Assembly: GCF_000225505.1 (NCBI RefSeq)
Contig: NZ_BACI01000061.1
Coordinates: 1 to 62,300 of the forward strand
Reading direction: 5' to 3'
Length of the DNA stretch: 62,300 nucleotides
Origin: Gordonia alkanivorans NBRC 16433
GTDB taxonomy: Bacteria; Actinomycetota; Actinomycetes; Mycobacteriales; Mycobacteriaceae
Shown here: positions 50,672 to 61,202 of the stretch, one piece after another
Layout of the letters: each line of letters begins with the position of its first letter
How positions within the stretch are numbered: position 1 is the first letter of the stretch
The notes under the pieces: model-generated
Database searches by the model: none
What the model saw: only the letters and a program-made list of their open reading frames with translations
Told to the model about the DNA's origin: nothing
Made by a program: the position numbers and the translations under genes

Positions 50672-53131
50672 GTGCCGGAATCGACGCCTACGGACGGTGG
50701 CCACAGCGATCTCGTCGCACCTCATGCCGAGCCCATGACCCGATCCAGCGACGCTGCGGTGGCCGAACGCTATCGTCTCCTCCTCGAACTGAGCCCGGAC
50801 GCGATCGCCGTGCACCAGCACGGCGTCATCGTGTACGTGAACTCGGCCGCGCTCGACTTCGCCAGGGTCACCGACCGGGACGAGATGCTCGGCCGCCCGA
50901 TCACCGACTTCGTCCACCCCGATGAACTCCCCCAGATGATCGAGCGGATCGTCAGCATGGGCGACGAAGCCGGTGCGGCGACGTACCCGGAAGAAGTCGT
51001 GATGGTCGACGCCCACGGGGTGTCGCGACCGATGGAGGTCACCTCCGTACGCACCGTCTGGCACGACGAACCCGCATACCAGGTGATCTTGCGGGACATC
51101 ACCGCGCAGAAGGCCATCGAGGCGGCGCTTCGACGGCAGGCGGCACTGCTCGACCATGTCAGCAACGCCGTGATCGCCGTCGACCGGAACATGACGGTGC
51201 GGTCGTGGAATCCGGCGGCCGAGCAGATGTACGGCATCACCGCCGGCGACGCCGTGGGGCGCGAGCTGGGTTCGGTCACCGGCGGCGATCTCGACGTCGA
51301 GGCCGCCGTGGCCCTGGGCGGCACCGTCGACCAGCTTCACCGCCGCGCCGACAACGACCGGACATTCCTCGCCCACATCTCGGTGACATCGATGGACGAC
51401 GGCTTCCTGATCGTCGCCGAACCCACCCGCAGACCGCTGATCGAACGCCTGGGCACCATCCTCGCCGCCCTCCACCAGGCGGTCATCGTGGTGCGGGCGG
51501 ACGGCGGGATCGAACTCGCGAATCCCGCCGCCGCGACCATGCTCGGCCCGCACGGCGTTCCCGGTTCGTTCGTTCACGATCTGCCGCTCGACTTCGTCGG
51601 CGGAGAGTCACCGATCGTCCGCTGCCTGAGGACGCGGACCGCGATCACCGACGCCACGGCGACGATCAGCACACCGGGCGGCGAACGGTGGTTGTCGTGC
51701 AGCTGCCGACCGATCGACGACGACACCGCGGAAGCGGTCGTGCTGGTGTCCTTCGCCGACATCACCGAGCGCTACCGCGAACGCACCCGGCTCGCGTGGG
51801 ACGCGGTCCACGATCCGCTGACCCGGCTGTACAACCGGGCGGGGATCCTCAACGAGATCGAGTCACACCTGAATGCACTCGCCGAACACGAAACGGGTTG
51901 CGTGGCGATCTATTACATCGATCTCGACAACTTCAAACTGGTCAACGACTCGCTCGGTCACGCCGTCGGCGACGAGGTGTTGCACACCGTCGCCCAACGG
52001 CTCGCGGGTGCGACGCCCCGGGAGGGCGCGGTCGGCCGGATCGGGGGAGACGAGTTCGTCCTGGTCACCACCCACACCGGAGCGAACACGCCCGCGGAGA
52101 TCGAGCGCCGGATCGAGTCGATACGCGCCGCGATCCGGCCGCCGTTGAGTGTGACCGACCGCAGCGAACCCCTGACGGTGCGGGTGAGCATCGGCGTCGC
52201 CACCGTGGCGGCCGGCGACCGCTACACCCCGACAGACCTCCTTCGCGACGCGGATATCGCTCTGTATCAGGCGCGCAGGGTATCTCGAGAACCCTATGTC
52301 CAATTTCGGACACATCACCGAGAGGAGCTGCAGCGCCGCCAACGCATCGAGGAGGAGCTCCGTCGCGCACTGACCGCCGACCCTTCCCAGCTGGAGATCC
52401 ACTATCAGCCGATCGTGTCCACCGATAGCGGAACACTCGTCGCACTCGAAGCCCTCCTGCGGTGGAACCACCCCGAACTCGGTTCGATCCCTCCGACCGA
52501 GTTCATCCCTCTGGCAGAGCAATCCACGCTCATCGACAAGGTCGGCGCCCACGTCCTGGCCACGGCCTGCGCCGAGGTGGCCGGAACACCTCAGTTGCAG
52601 CAGGTCATGTTGTGCGTCAACGTATCCCGACGCGAACTCACCAACGGGAAGTTTCTACGCCGTCTCCGTGAGACGTGTGAGCAGACCGGCATGAATCCTC
52701 GCTCCCTCTGCCTCGAGATCACCGAGAGCGCACTCGCGCCGCTGGAGAGCGACCTGTTGAACCTGCTTCGCGACATCCGGACCCTCGGCGTCAGCATCTC
52801 GCTCGACGACTTCGGCACCGGCGCTTCCTCGCTCAGTGAGCTCTACCGACTGCCGGTGGGCATCCTGAAGACGGCCAAGGCCTTTGTCGACGCCCTCGGG
52901 GAGAACCCGAACGCCCGTACGATCCTCGCGGGCATCGTCGACGTCGCACACGCGGTGGGTGTCCGCGTGATCGCCGAGGGTGTCGAGACCCCTACCCAGG
53001 CAGCCACGATCGCGGCCGTCGGGTGCGATTTCGCGCAGGGGTATCACTATGGACGGCCGAAACCGCTCGCCGAGATCGTGGCCGGGAATTTGGCGATCTC
53101 GACCACGACCGCAACGCAGCCCGACGCCTGA
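50672..53131 (+). CDS. PAS-GGDEF-EAL cyclic-di-GMP signalling protein
   Basis: A 819-residue protein: three PAS-like sensor domains (about 33-150, 158-255, 263-370), a GGDEF domain (about 380-540) with intact GGDEF at about 458, and an EAL domain (about 570-810) with ALEALLRW, EITESAL, DDFGTG and AEGVET, all metal and catalytic residues retained. It can both make and break c-di-GMP. GTG at 50672 is preceded by GGGGGAGGGA; a longer frame starts at 50489 and ATG at 50735 is an alternative. No membrane segment: cytosolic sensor. Confidence 0.92.
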   Translation: MPESTPTDGGHSDLVAPHAEPMTRSSDAAVAERYRLLLELSPDAIAVHQHGVIVYVNSAALDFARVTDRDEMLGRPITDFVHPDELPQMIERIVSMGDEAGAATYPEEVVMVDAHGVSRPMEVTSVRTVWHDEPAYQVILRDITAQKAIEAALRRQAALLDHVSNAVIAVDRNMTVRSWNPAAEQMYGITAGDAVGRELGSVTGGDLDVEAAVALGGTVDQLHRRADNDRTFLAHISVTSMDDGFLIVAEPTRRPLIERLGTILAALHQAVIVVRADGGIELANPAAATMLGPHGVPGSFVHDLPLDFVGGESPIVRCLRTRTAITDATATISTPGGERWLSCSCRPIDDDTAEAVVLVSFADITERYRERTRLAWDAVHDPLTRLYNRAGILNEIESHLNALAEHETGCVAIYYIDLDNFKLVNDSLGHAVGDEVLHTVAQRLAGATPREGAVGRIGGDEFVLVTTHTGANTPAEIERRIESIRAAIRPPLSVTDRSEPLTVRVSIGVATVAAGDRYTPTDLLRDADIALYQARRVSREPYVQFRTHHREELQRRQRIEEELRRALTADPSQLEIHYQPIVSTDSGTLVALEALLRWNHPELGSIPPTEFIPLAEQSTLIDKVGAHVLATACAEVAGTPQLQQVMLCVNVSRRELTNGKFLRRLRETCEQTGMNPRSLCLEITESALAPLESDLLNLLRDIRTLGVSISLDDFGTGASSLSELYRLPVGILKTAKAFVDALGENPNARTILAGIVDVAHAVGVRVIAEGVETPTQAATIAAVGCDFAQGYHYGRPKPLAEIVAGNLAISTTTATQPDA

Positions 53132-53308
53132 CCAGTCGATTCAGACCAGATCGATACCGACGCGTGTTCGGATGTGCGCCGCCTGACCTCACCCCGCGAG
53201 TAGATTGGGCGCGAAAACGTCGGAGACGACGACCATGCAACCGGACAGCGAGGTCACGGACATGCCCCAGGATTCGTGCTGCACCACACCGGCGATCGGG
53301 GTCATGTG

Positions 53309-54778
53309 ATGGCCGACGCGCAACAACGCGAGATCGCCGAACAACACACCGCGAAGGTCATCGGCGTCACCGTCGCCGCGGCCGTCGGTGGTTTCCTCTT
53401 CGGTTTCGACAGTTCCGTGGTCAACGGCGCCGTCGACTCGATCGAATCGAATTTCGGTCTGGGCAAACTGATGACGGGTTTTGCCGTCGCGATCGCCCTG
53501 CTGGGCTGTGCACTCGGCGCATGGTTCGCCGGACGACTGGCCGACGTCTGGGGCCGCAAGCGGGTGATGTTGCTCGGCTCCGCACTGTTCATCATCTCGG
53601 CGATCGGGACCGCCTACACGCAGACGATCCCGGACCTGCTGCTCTGGCGCGTCCTCGGCGGAATCGGCATCGGCATCGCGTCGGTGATCGCTCCGGCATA
53701 CATCTCCGAGATCGCACCCGCCCGCTATCGCGGCGCGCTCGCCTCGATGCAGCAGCTCGCCATCACCATGGGCATCTTCGCCGCTCTGCTGTCGGACGCC
53801 ATCCTGGCCGACACCGCCGGCAGCGCATCGAACGACCTCTGGTGGGGTCTGGAAGCCTGGCGATGGATGTTCCTCGTTGGCGTGGTGCCCGCCGTCGTCT
53901 ACGGCGTGCTCGCGTTGCTGATCCCCGAATCGCCGCGATACCTGGTGGGCCGCAACCGCGATGAGGAAGCCGCACGCATCCTCCAGACGGTGACCGGAGA
54001 GAACAACCCGCTCGACCGGGTCAAGGAGATCAAGCTCACCGTCAAGCGCGAGTCCAAGACGTCGATCAAGGACATCACCGGGCCGTCGTTCGGGCTTCAT
54101 CCGCTGGTGTGGGTCGGCATCTGGCTCGCGGTCTTCCAGCAGTTCGTCGGCATCAACGCGATCTTCTACTACTCGACGACGCTGTGGCAGTCGGTGGGAT
54201 TCTCCGAGAGCGACTCGTTCAAGACGTCGGTGATCACGGCGGTCATCAACGTCGCCATGACCTTCGTGGCGATCCTGTTCGTCGACCGAATCGGTCGTCG
54301 GAAGCTGCTGCTGGCCGGGTCCGTGGGCATGTTCATCGGCCTGCTGATGGCGTGCGTCGCGTTCACCCAGCAGATCGGTGAGGGTGAGAACATCTCGCTG
54401 CCGGACCCGTGGGGTGTGATCGCACTGGTCGGCGCGAACCTGTTCGTCGTCGCGTTCGCCGCGACCTGGGGTCCGGTGATGTGGGTGATGCTGGGGGAGA
54501 TGTTCCCGAACCGCATCCGTGGTGTCGCGCTCGGCGTCTGTACCGCGGTGAACTGGCTCGCCAACTTCACCATCTCGATGCTGTTCCCGCCGATGACCGA
54601 GGCCGTCGGACTCGGAATCATCTACGGGTTCTTCGCCTTCTGCGCCGCCGCGTCCTTCATCTACGTCTTCAAGAAGGTCGAGGAGACCAAGGGGCTGGAA
54701 CTCGAGGACATGGATTCGGTGGCCGAGTCCCGTCTGTCCCGGGTCACCGCTGCCCGCGGAACGCGCGAACAGGCATGA
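53309..54778 (+). CDS. MFS sugar porter
   Basis: A 489-residue transporter with 12 membrane helices and the sugar-porter signatures: GFLFGFDSSVVNGAV, GRLADVWGRKR, PAYISEIAPARYRGAL, PESPRYL, QQFVGINAIFYYSTTLW and VDRIGRRKL. It imports a hexose, pentose or polyol by proton symport. ATG at 53309 (GTG at 53306 is also possible). Confidence 0.92.
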   Translation: MADAQQREIAEQHTAKVIGVTVAAAVGGFLFGFDSSVVNGAVDSIESNFGLGKLMTGFAVAIALLGCALGAWFAGRLADVWGRKRVMLLGSALFIISAIGTAYTQTIPDLLLWRVLGGIGIGIASVIAPAYISEIAPARYRGALASMQQLAITMGIFAALLSDAILADTAGSASNDLWWGLEAWRWMFLVGVVPAVVYGVLALLIPESPRYLVGRNRDEEAARILQTVTGENNPLDRVKEIKLTVKRESKTSIKDITGPSFGLHPLVWVGIWLAVFQQFVGINAIFYYSTTLWQSVGFSESDSFKTSVITAVINVAMTFVAILFVDRIGRRKLLLAGSVGMFIGLLMACVAFTQQIGEGENISLPDPWGVIALVGANLFVVAFAATWGPVMWVMLGEMFPNRIRGVALGVCTAVNWLANFTISMLFPPMTEAVGLGIIYGFFAFCAAASFIYVFKKVEETKGLELEDMDSVAESRLSRVTAARGTREQA

Positions 54779-54796
54779 CGACAGGAGCATCGGCCC

Positions 54797-55810
54797 GTGG
54801 CTGACCTTCGTGACCTCGCGGTGCCGGTCGTCGGGGCGCCGATGGCCGGCGGGCCGACCACGCCTGAGCTCGTGGTCGCCGTCAGCACCGCCGGCGGGCT
54901 CGGCCAATTGGCCGCCGGTTATCTTTCGCCCGAGCGCGTCGCGGCGGACATCGCCGCCGTACGCGCCGGCGGCGTCGACACCTTCGGGGTCAACATCTTC
55001 GTCCCCGAAACCGAGCCGGTGGACCGGGACGCCGTGGCCCGTTACCGCGACCGTCTGCTCGACTACGCCGCCTCGCTCGACGTGGAGTTGCCCACCATCG
55101 AGGAGCTCGGGGATGACGACGACCACTTCGACGCCAAGATCGCGCTGATGTGCGACGAGCGAATCCCGTTCGTCTCCTTCGCCTTCGGCTGCCCACCGGC
55201 GGACGCGGTCGCCGAACTACGACGACACGGATGCAGCGTCGGGGTCACGGTCACCACCGCAGACGACGCGGTTCTCGCCGCCGACGCCGGAGCCGACTGG
55301 CTCTGCGCGCAGGGACCCGACGCCGGCGGCCATCGATCTGTCTTCGACCGCCGGACCGAACCACCCACCCAGCCCCTCGACGACCTCGTCGAGGAGGTTC
55401 GTGCCCGCGTCGCAGTTCCGCTGGTGGCGGCCGGGGGAGTCGCGACCCGCGATCGAGCCGACCGGCTGCGGTCATCCGGGGCGGCCGCCGTCCAGGTGGG
55501 CACGCTGCTACTGCGTACCCGGGAGGCCGGCACCAAGCCGGCACACGCCGACGCCCTGGCCGATCCGGCGCGTACCGAGACTGTGGTGACCCGAGCGTTC
55601 AGCGGACGTTCCGCGCGAGCGCTGCGAAACCGCTTCACCGACGAGTTCTCCGAGGCCGCGGTCGCCGAGTACCCGGCGGTCAACAAGCTCACCGGCGGCA
55701 TCCGACGCGCAGCCGCCACCGATCCCGACGGCATCAACCTCTGGGCCGGGACCGGATTCCGCGAAGCCGTCGTCGAGTCCGCGACGGAAACGATCCGCCG
55801 TCTAGGCTGA
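54797..55810 (+). CDS. Nitronate monooxygenase-like flavoprotein
   Basis: A 337-residue FMN-dependent TIM barrel of the NMO/2-nitropropane dioxygenase family: APMAGGPTTPELVVAVS and CAQGPDAGGHRSVF (catalytic His), VAAGGVATRD (FMN phosphate site). It detoxifies propionate 3-nitronate in characterised members. GTG at 54797 follows AGGAG. It lies 18 bases after the sugar porter and may be co-transcribed. Confidence 0.88.
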   Translation: MADLRDLAVPVVGAPMAGGPTTPELVVAVSTAGGLGQLAAGYLSPERVAADIAAVRAGGVDTFGVNIFVPETEPVDRDAVARYRDRLLDYAASLDVELPTIEELGDDDDHFDAKIALMCDERIPFVSFAFGCPPADAVAELRRHGCSVGVTVTTADDAVLAADAGADWLCAQGPDAGGHRSVFDRRTEPPTQPLDDLVEEVRARVAVPLVAAGGVATRDRADRLRSSGAAAVQVGTLLLRTREAGTKPAHADALADPARTETVVTRAFSGRSARALRNRFTDEFSEAAVAEYPAVNKLTGGIRRAAATDPDGINLWAGTGFREAVVESATETIRRLG

Positions 55811-55974
55811 TCCATGTCGCGCCCGCCGCCGCGCCGTGGCGCCTAGACTCGTGGCACGACCCGAGGGGACGCCATGAGCGAGCCTGCGATGCAACAGTGG
55901 CCGGAACCGGACTCCGAAAGTCCAGCCGACCGACCGCGATCGACGATGCCACGATCTGACCTCTAGAACGCTCG

Positions 55975-58900
55975 ATGGCCCGCCGGACAGTCACGAAGTC
56001 CCCCGATCCCCCTGCCCGGGAGATCGCGGAAGATCTGAGCGCGGCCGGTTTCACCGACGCCCGGATCGCGGGTCGTGGCGGCTTCGGAGTCGTCTATCGG
56101 TGCCGACAGCCCGCGCTCGACCGTGAGGTGGCGGTCAAGGTGCTGCGGACCGGTGGCGACGAGACCGATCGAGTGCGGTTCCTCCGCGAACAGCAGGCGA
56201 TGGGACGCCTGTCGGGTCACCCCAACATCGTCCACATCCTCGAGGCGGGCGTTACGCGATCGGGATTCCCGTTCATCGTCATGCCTTTTCACGTCCGCGG
56301 ATCGCTCGACACCCGACTCCGGCGACAGGGACGCTGCGATGTAGCCGACGTCATCGACCTGGGTATCAAGATGGCCGGGGCCCTGGAGACCTCGCACCGA
56401 GCCGACGTCCTGCACCGGGACCTCAAACCCTCGAACATCCTGCTCACCGAGTACGGGCAACCACAGCTGACGGACTTCGGCATCGCCCGCCTCGCCGATC
56501 GGGACGACACCAGCCGCGGGCTGGTCCTCGGAACCCCCGCCTACACCGCAGCGGAGGTGCTGCGGGGCGACTCGCCGTCGGTGGCCTCGGACGTGTACGG
56601 ACTCGGCGCCACTCTGTACGCGGCGCTTGCCGGTCGACCGGCGTACGGACGCCGCAAGAACGAGGACCTGGTCGCCCAGCTCTTGCGGATCACCACCGAT
56701 CCGCTCCCGGACCTGCGCGTACAGGGTGTGGCGGAGCCCGTGTGGACCGTCATCGCGCGGTCGGTGTCCCGCACACCGGCGGACCGCTATGCAACCGCAC
56801 TCGAGTTCGGCGAGGCACTGCGGCGCGCCGGCCTCGAACTCGGCCTCCCCGTTGCCGACGTGCCCGTTCCGCTCCTCGCCGGCATCGACGGTCCTACGCG
56901 CACCGACGCCGACTCGTCCATCGACACCTCGGGGTATCTCCATCTGGGCACGCCCGGCAACGGATCGGATGCCGGGTGCCCTCCCGTCGTCGCCACCAGA
57001 TACCGGCCACCGGTCATGGCCCACGCCACGGTTCCGCGCATCCGACTGCTCGAGCGACTCGCCACCGACAACCGAACCCGCCTGATCCTGATCCACGGAC
57101 CCGCCGGGTACGGGAAGACCGTTCTGGCCATCCAGTACGTCCAGGCGGCCGAGGCCTCCGGCGGCAAGACCGCGTGGTTGGCGATCGACGAGGACGACAA
57201 CACCCCCGCGTGGTTCCTGTCCCACCTCGTCGACGCCATCAGCGTGACACTTCCCGGCCTCGGGACCGAGCTCACCCGCACCTTGGAGGAGTACGGCGAG
57301 GGCGCCGAGCGATACGTGCTGACCACGCTGATCAATCGAGCCCACACAACCGACGAGCACATCCGGGTCGTGCTCGACGACTGGCACCGGATCACCAACC
57401 CGGCGAGCCGGGCGATCGCGCGGTTCCTGATCGACAACGGCTGCCATCACCTGCAGCTCGTCGTCACCAGCCGGACTCGTCTGCATCTGCCGCTCAGTCG
57501 CCTCCGGGTGAAGCACGAACTGATCGAAATAGACTCTACGGCATTGCGTTTCGACATCGACGAGTCGCGGGAACTACTCATCGGGGGCACCGGGTTGTCG
57601 ATCGACGACACCGATGTCGCCGAGCTGGAGGAGACCACCGACGGGTGGGTGGCGGCCCTGCAACTGGCGTCGCTGGCGCTTCGCGAGCACGATGATCCCC
57701 GCGCCGCCATTCGTCAGTTCTCGGCGAATCACCGCGAGCTGGGGGACTACCTCGCCGAGAACGTCCTCGACAGTCTCGACCCGGATCTGCTCGACTTCCT
57801 GCTGGCGACGTCGGTCGGTGAGCGCATCTGCGCATCTCTCGCGACCGCGTTGACCGGTCGACGACGCGCGCAGAGCGTGCTCGAGGACATCGAGGAACGC
57901 GATTTGTTCCTCACCAGGCTCGACCCCGAAGGACAGTGGTTCCGCTATCACCACCTGTTTGCCGAGTTCCTGCGTCGCCGGCTCGAGAAGCAGGAGCCGG
58001 ACCGCTGCGACGAGCTCCATCGGCGGGCTGCCAGGTGGTTCGCCGAACGGCGCATGTTCAGTGCAGCCGTCGACCACCATCTCGCTGCCGGCGACGAATC
58101 CGAGGCGATCGAACTGGTCGAACGCGAGGGCTACGACATGCTCGAGCAGTCCAAGATGATCACCGTGCTCGGCCTCGCCGCGAAGCTCCCGCTCACGGCC
58201 CGTAGGCAGCGGCCCGACCTGCAACTGATGATCGCCTGGGCTCACGCGCTCCTGCACCACCGGGCGCCGGCCAACGCAGCACTGGCCTACATCGACGCAG
58301 CCCTACCGCCCGGGCCCGACACAGACGAAGACGTCGCCGACATACGCGCGGAGACGGCACTCATCCGTGCTGCGATGACCGTTCTCGACGACCAACTCGA
58401 CGGCATCGACGAAGCCGTCGAGGCGTGCGTGGTGCGCGCCGACAACCTCCGCCCGTGGGTTCTGTCCGGTGTCGCCGCCATTGGATCGTTCCGCGAGGTC
58501 CAGCGGTTCGCCTACGACGAGGCACGAGACTGGCAGCGTTGGGCGCGTCCGCACCATCGGCGGACGAAAGGGCCGTTCAGCGTCATCTACGGATACATCC
58601 TCGACGGCGTGGCGACGCGGGAACAGCTCGATTTCGACTCTGCCGAGGCGGCGTTCCGGCACGCGATGAGCCTTGCCCGCGCCTCCGACGAGGACCGGTC
58701 CTACGGGTCTCGCCTCAGCGGCGCACTACTCGGGGAGTTGCTCTACGAGCGCGGTCAGGTCGAGGAGGCAGTGCAGCTCCTCGACGACACCTACAACCTG
58801 GGCGCCGAGGGTGGCATCGTGGAGATCATGCTTGCCACCCATGTCGTCGGCGCACGCGCGAAACACGCTCTCGGACAGGATGATCAGGCTGCCGAACGCC

Positions 58901-59436
58901 TGGACACCGGGGATCGGCTCGCACAGGCGCTGCACCTGCCGCGGATGGCGGCGCACATCACCGCCGAGCGCCTCCGTTCCGGAATCGGCGCGTCGGCGCT
59001 GTCCGCGGACTCGTTTCCGGCCGAGATGCCACACGACTTTCCCGACGGGATCGTCCAGGTCACCGCCGAGAAGACCGAGGAGGCTGCCATCCGGGCACTG
59101 CTGGCCGTCGGCGCCGACGACGCCCACCGCGCCGCGTGCCGCCGCGCACACGCCCTCACCGCGTCGATCGACACGAAGGCCCGACCCAGAGCGGCACTCA
59201 AGGCCCGACTGTTGCTGACCGAATGCGTCGCCGCGAGTGGATCTGCTTCTGAGGCGGAAGAACTCCTGCTTCCGATCCTCGATCGTTGTGCGCGTCTGGG
59301 TCTCGTGCAACCCGTGCTCGACGCGGGACCCGCTGTGCGACAGCTCGTCCGTAGACTCGGCACGACCGGCCGCGGGGACGTCGATCCGGCGGTGGTTCCG
59401 TTCCTGGAAAGATTGCACGCGCCTCGTGCGGAGTGA
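55975..59436 (+). CDS. pknK: PknK-like serine/threonine kinase with MalT-type ATPase and helical repeats
   Basis: A 1153-residue protein. Kinase domain about 27-285: AGRGGFGVVY, VAVKVL (ATP Lys), LHRDLKPSNIL, LTDFGIARL, GTPAYTAAEV. A STAND/MalT-type NTPase follows, with Walker A GPAGYGKT at about 374 and Walker B VVLDDWH at about 465, then winged-helix and TPR-like helical repeats to the end. No LuxR HTH is present at the C-terminus. This equals the layout and length of mycobacterial PknK, a soluble kinase that adjusts transcription during growth slowdown. ATG at 55975. Confidence 0.85.
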   Translation: MARRTVTKSPDPPAREIAEDLSAAGFTDARIAGRGGFGVVYRCRQPALDREVAVKVLRTGGDETDRVRFLREQQAMGRLSGHPNIVHILEAGVTRSGFPFIVMPFHVRGSLDTRLRRQGRCDVADVIDLGIKMAGALETSHRADVLHRDLKPSNILLTEYGQPQLTDFGIARLADRDDTSRGLVLGTPAYTAAEVLRGDSPSVASDVYGLGATLYAALAGRPAYGRRKNEDLVAQLLRITTDPLPDLRVQGVAEPVWTVIARSVSRTPADRYATALEFGEALRRAGLELGLPVADVPVPLLAGIDGPTRTDADSSIDTSGYLHLGTPGNGSDAGCPPVVATRYRPPVMAHATVPRIRLLERLATDNRTRLILIHGPAGYGKTVLAIQYVQAAEASGGKTAWLAIDEDDNTPAWFLSHLVDAISVTLPGLGTELTRTLEEYGEGAERYVLTTLINRAHTTDEHIRVVLDDWHRITNPASRAIARFLIDNGCHHLQLVVTSRTRLHLPLSRLRVKHELIEIDSTALRFDIDESRELLIGGTGLSIDDTDVAELEETTDGWVAALQLASLALREHDDPRAAIRQFSANHRELGDYLAENVLDSLDPDLLDFLLATSVGERICASLATALTGRRRAQSVLEDIEERDLFLTRLDPEGQWFRYHHLFAEFLRRRLEKQEPDRCDELHRRAARWFAERRMFSAAVDHHLAAGDESEAIELVEREGYDMLEQSKMITVLGLAAKLPLTARRQRPDLQLMIAWAHALLHHRAPANAALAYIDAALPPGPDTDEDVADIRAETALIRAAMTVLDDQLDGIDEAVEACVVRADNLRPWVLSGVAAIGSFREVQRFAYDEARDWQRWARPHHRRTKGPFSVIYGYILDGVATREQLDFDSAEAAFRHAMSLARASDEDRSYGSRLSGALLGELLYERGQVEEAVQLLDDTYNLGAEGGIVEIMLATHVVGARAKHALGQDDQAAERLDTGDRLAQALHLPRMAAHITAERLRSGIGASALSADSFPAEMPHDFPDGIVQVTAEKTEEAAIRALLAVGADDAHRAACRRAHALTASIDTKARPRAALKARLLLTECVAASGSASEAEELLLPILDRCARLGLVQPVLDAGPAVRQLVRRLGTTGRGDVDPAVVPFLERLHAPRAE

Positions 59437-59486
59437 TCGGCCGACACTGCCCGTGCCGGTGGCAGTACGGATCGCGCGGGACGAGT

Positions 59487-60245
59487 TCAGTGCGGGTCAA
59501 GCCGATTGAGCGTTGCGACGACCTCGGCGTAGTCCCCTCGGGACTCGGCATGACGTAGGAACTTCACCCGGTCGACCTGAATCTCGGTGGCGTCCGGCTG
59601 CGTGTCGATGAGTTCGATGACCTCGGTCACGAAATCGTCGAGGGGCATGGCGAACTCGCTGTCGCGCTGTCCCGGCATCAAATCCGTGCGGACCGCGGGC
59701 GGTACGAGCTCGACGATCTCGACCGTGGTTCCGTCGAACTGCAGTCGGAGAGACTCGCTGAGCATGTGGATGGCCGCCTTGGTGGCGTTGTACGTCGGCG
59801 TGACGCGCAGCGGGGTGAACGCCAGACCCGACGATACCGTCATGATCGTGGCGTGCGGACGTGTCTGCAGATGCTCGATGAAGGCGCCGATCAGCCGGAT
59901 CGGCCCGAGTAGGTTCGTCGTCACGGTGGCCTCCGCGGTCGCGAGGAATCCGGCGGGGGAGGTCCAGTCCTCGACCCGCATGATGCCGGCCATCGTGACC
60001 AGGACGTTGAGGTCAGGATGTTCGGCGATGACCGAAGCGGCCGCGGCGTCGATGCTGCCGGGGTCGGCGGTGTCGATGGCCACGGTGTGGATGTCGGGAT
60101 GTTCGGTACGGATCTGTTCGAGGAGTTCGGTGCGCCGACCGCCGACGATGACGGTGTTGCCCTTCTGTTGGAGGCGGAGTGCCAGAGCGAGTCCGATGCC
60201 GCTGGTGGCGCCGGGGATGAAGATGGTGTTTCCGGTGATGTTCAT
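59487..60245 (-). CDS. Short-chain dehydrogenase/reductase
   Basis: A 252-residue classical SDR. Nucleotide site PGATSGIG (residues 11-18, with Pro instead of the usual Thr-Gly start), NAG-equivalent VTMAGI, Ser in TVSSGLAF, and YNATK (YxxxK). Close to DltE-type reductases. ATG at 60245. Faces an XRE regulator of the kind often controlling an adjacent SDR. Confidence 0.88.
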   Translation of the reverse strand: MNITGNTIFIPGATSGIGLALALRLQQKGNTVIVGGRRTELLEQIRTEHPDIHTVAIDTADPGSIDAAAASVIAEHPDLNVLVTMAGIMRVEDWTSPAGFLATAEATVTTNLLGPIRLIGAFIEHLQTRPHATIMTVSSGLAFTPLRVTPTYNATKAAIHMLSESLRLQFDGTTVEIVELVPPAVRTDLMPGQRDSEFAMPLDDFVTEVIELIDTQPDATEIQVDRVKFLRHAESRGDYAEVVATLNRLDPH

Positions 60246-60347
60246 GCATTCGAGTGTTCGTCGGAGCCGGCCGGACATCCAGAGTGCGCTCATCGGGGGA
60301 TCGGCGATCCCTGGCTGAGGCGTCGGCGTGCGCGCGATACTGCACCG

Positions 60348-61199
60348 ATGGATCGTGACGCGCTCGCCGGCTTCCTCGTCAGTCGGCGGAACAACCTCCA
60401 GCCTTCGGATGTGGGGCTGGTGACCGGTGCGCGGCGTCGGACCGCGGGCCTGCGGCGCGAAGAGATCGCGCAGCTCGCGACGATGTCGACCGACTATTAC
60501 ACCCGTTTGGAACAGCGTCGTGGGCCACAACCGAGTACCCAGATGCTCGCGGCGCTGGCTCGTGCCCTGCGGTTGACGCCGGACGAACGCGACTACATGT
60601 ATCGCGTCGCCGGGCACAGTGCTCCCGATCGCGTCGTCGGTTCCGACTACATCGCCCCCGGTCTGCTCCGAGTTCTCGACCGCCTCACCGGCACCCCGGC
60701 GCTGATCCTCTCCGCGCTGGGCGAGACGCTGGTTCAGAACGATTCGGCCCGAGCCCTGTTCGGCGATGTCAGCCACCTGACCGGTTTCGAGCGCAGCGCC
60801 ATCTACCGGTGGTTCACCCAACCCGATGTCGAGCGGCGCCGCTACCCGGAGGACGATCACGACCGCCAGAGCCGCGCGCAGGTCGCGTCATTGCGAGCGG
60901 CCTACGGCGTGATGGGAGCGCGATCGCGCGCGGGGGAGATGGTGCGCGAACTGTGCCGCCGGAGTGAGGAATTCGCCGCGCTGTGGGAGACACACCTGGT
61001 CAGTCGGCGATTCGAGGACCACAAGACCCTCATCCATCCCGAGCTGGGACACATCGAGGTCGACTGCCAGGCTCTGTTCACCGAGGACGAGGCCCAGGTA
61101 CTTCTCGTCCTCACCGCCGCTCCGCGAACCGATGCCGCGGAGAAGATCGAACTGCTCAACGTCCTGGGGACGCAGCAGTTGAATCCGAGTCGCGAATGA
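60348..61199 (+). CDS. XRE-family regulator with MmyB-like ligand domain
   Basis: A 283-residue regulator: HTH at about 8-80 (TAGLRREEIAQLATMSTDYY, TRLEQRRGPQPS) and a C-terminal MmyB-like PAS-related domain (LGETLVQNDSARALFGD, ELGHIEVDCQALFTEDEAQV) that binds small ligands in this family. ATG at 60348. It diverges from the SDR gene and should repress it until a ligand is bound. Confidence 0.9.
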   Translation: MDRDALAGFLVSRRNNLQPSDVGLVTGARRRTAGLRREEIAQLATMSTDYYTRLEQRRGPQPSTQMLAALARALRLTPDERDYMYRVAGHSAPDRVVGSDYIAPGLLRVLDRLTGTPALILSALGETLVQNDSARALFGDVSHLTGFERSAIYRWFTQPDVERRRYPEDDHDRQSRAQVASLRAAYGVMGARSRAGEMVRELCRRSEEFAALWETHLVSRRFEDHKTLIHPELGHIEVDCQALFTEDEAQVLLVLTAAPRTDAAEKIELLNVLGTQQLNPSRE

Positions 61200-61202
61200 C
61201 CC

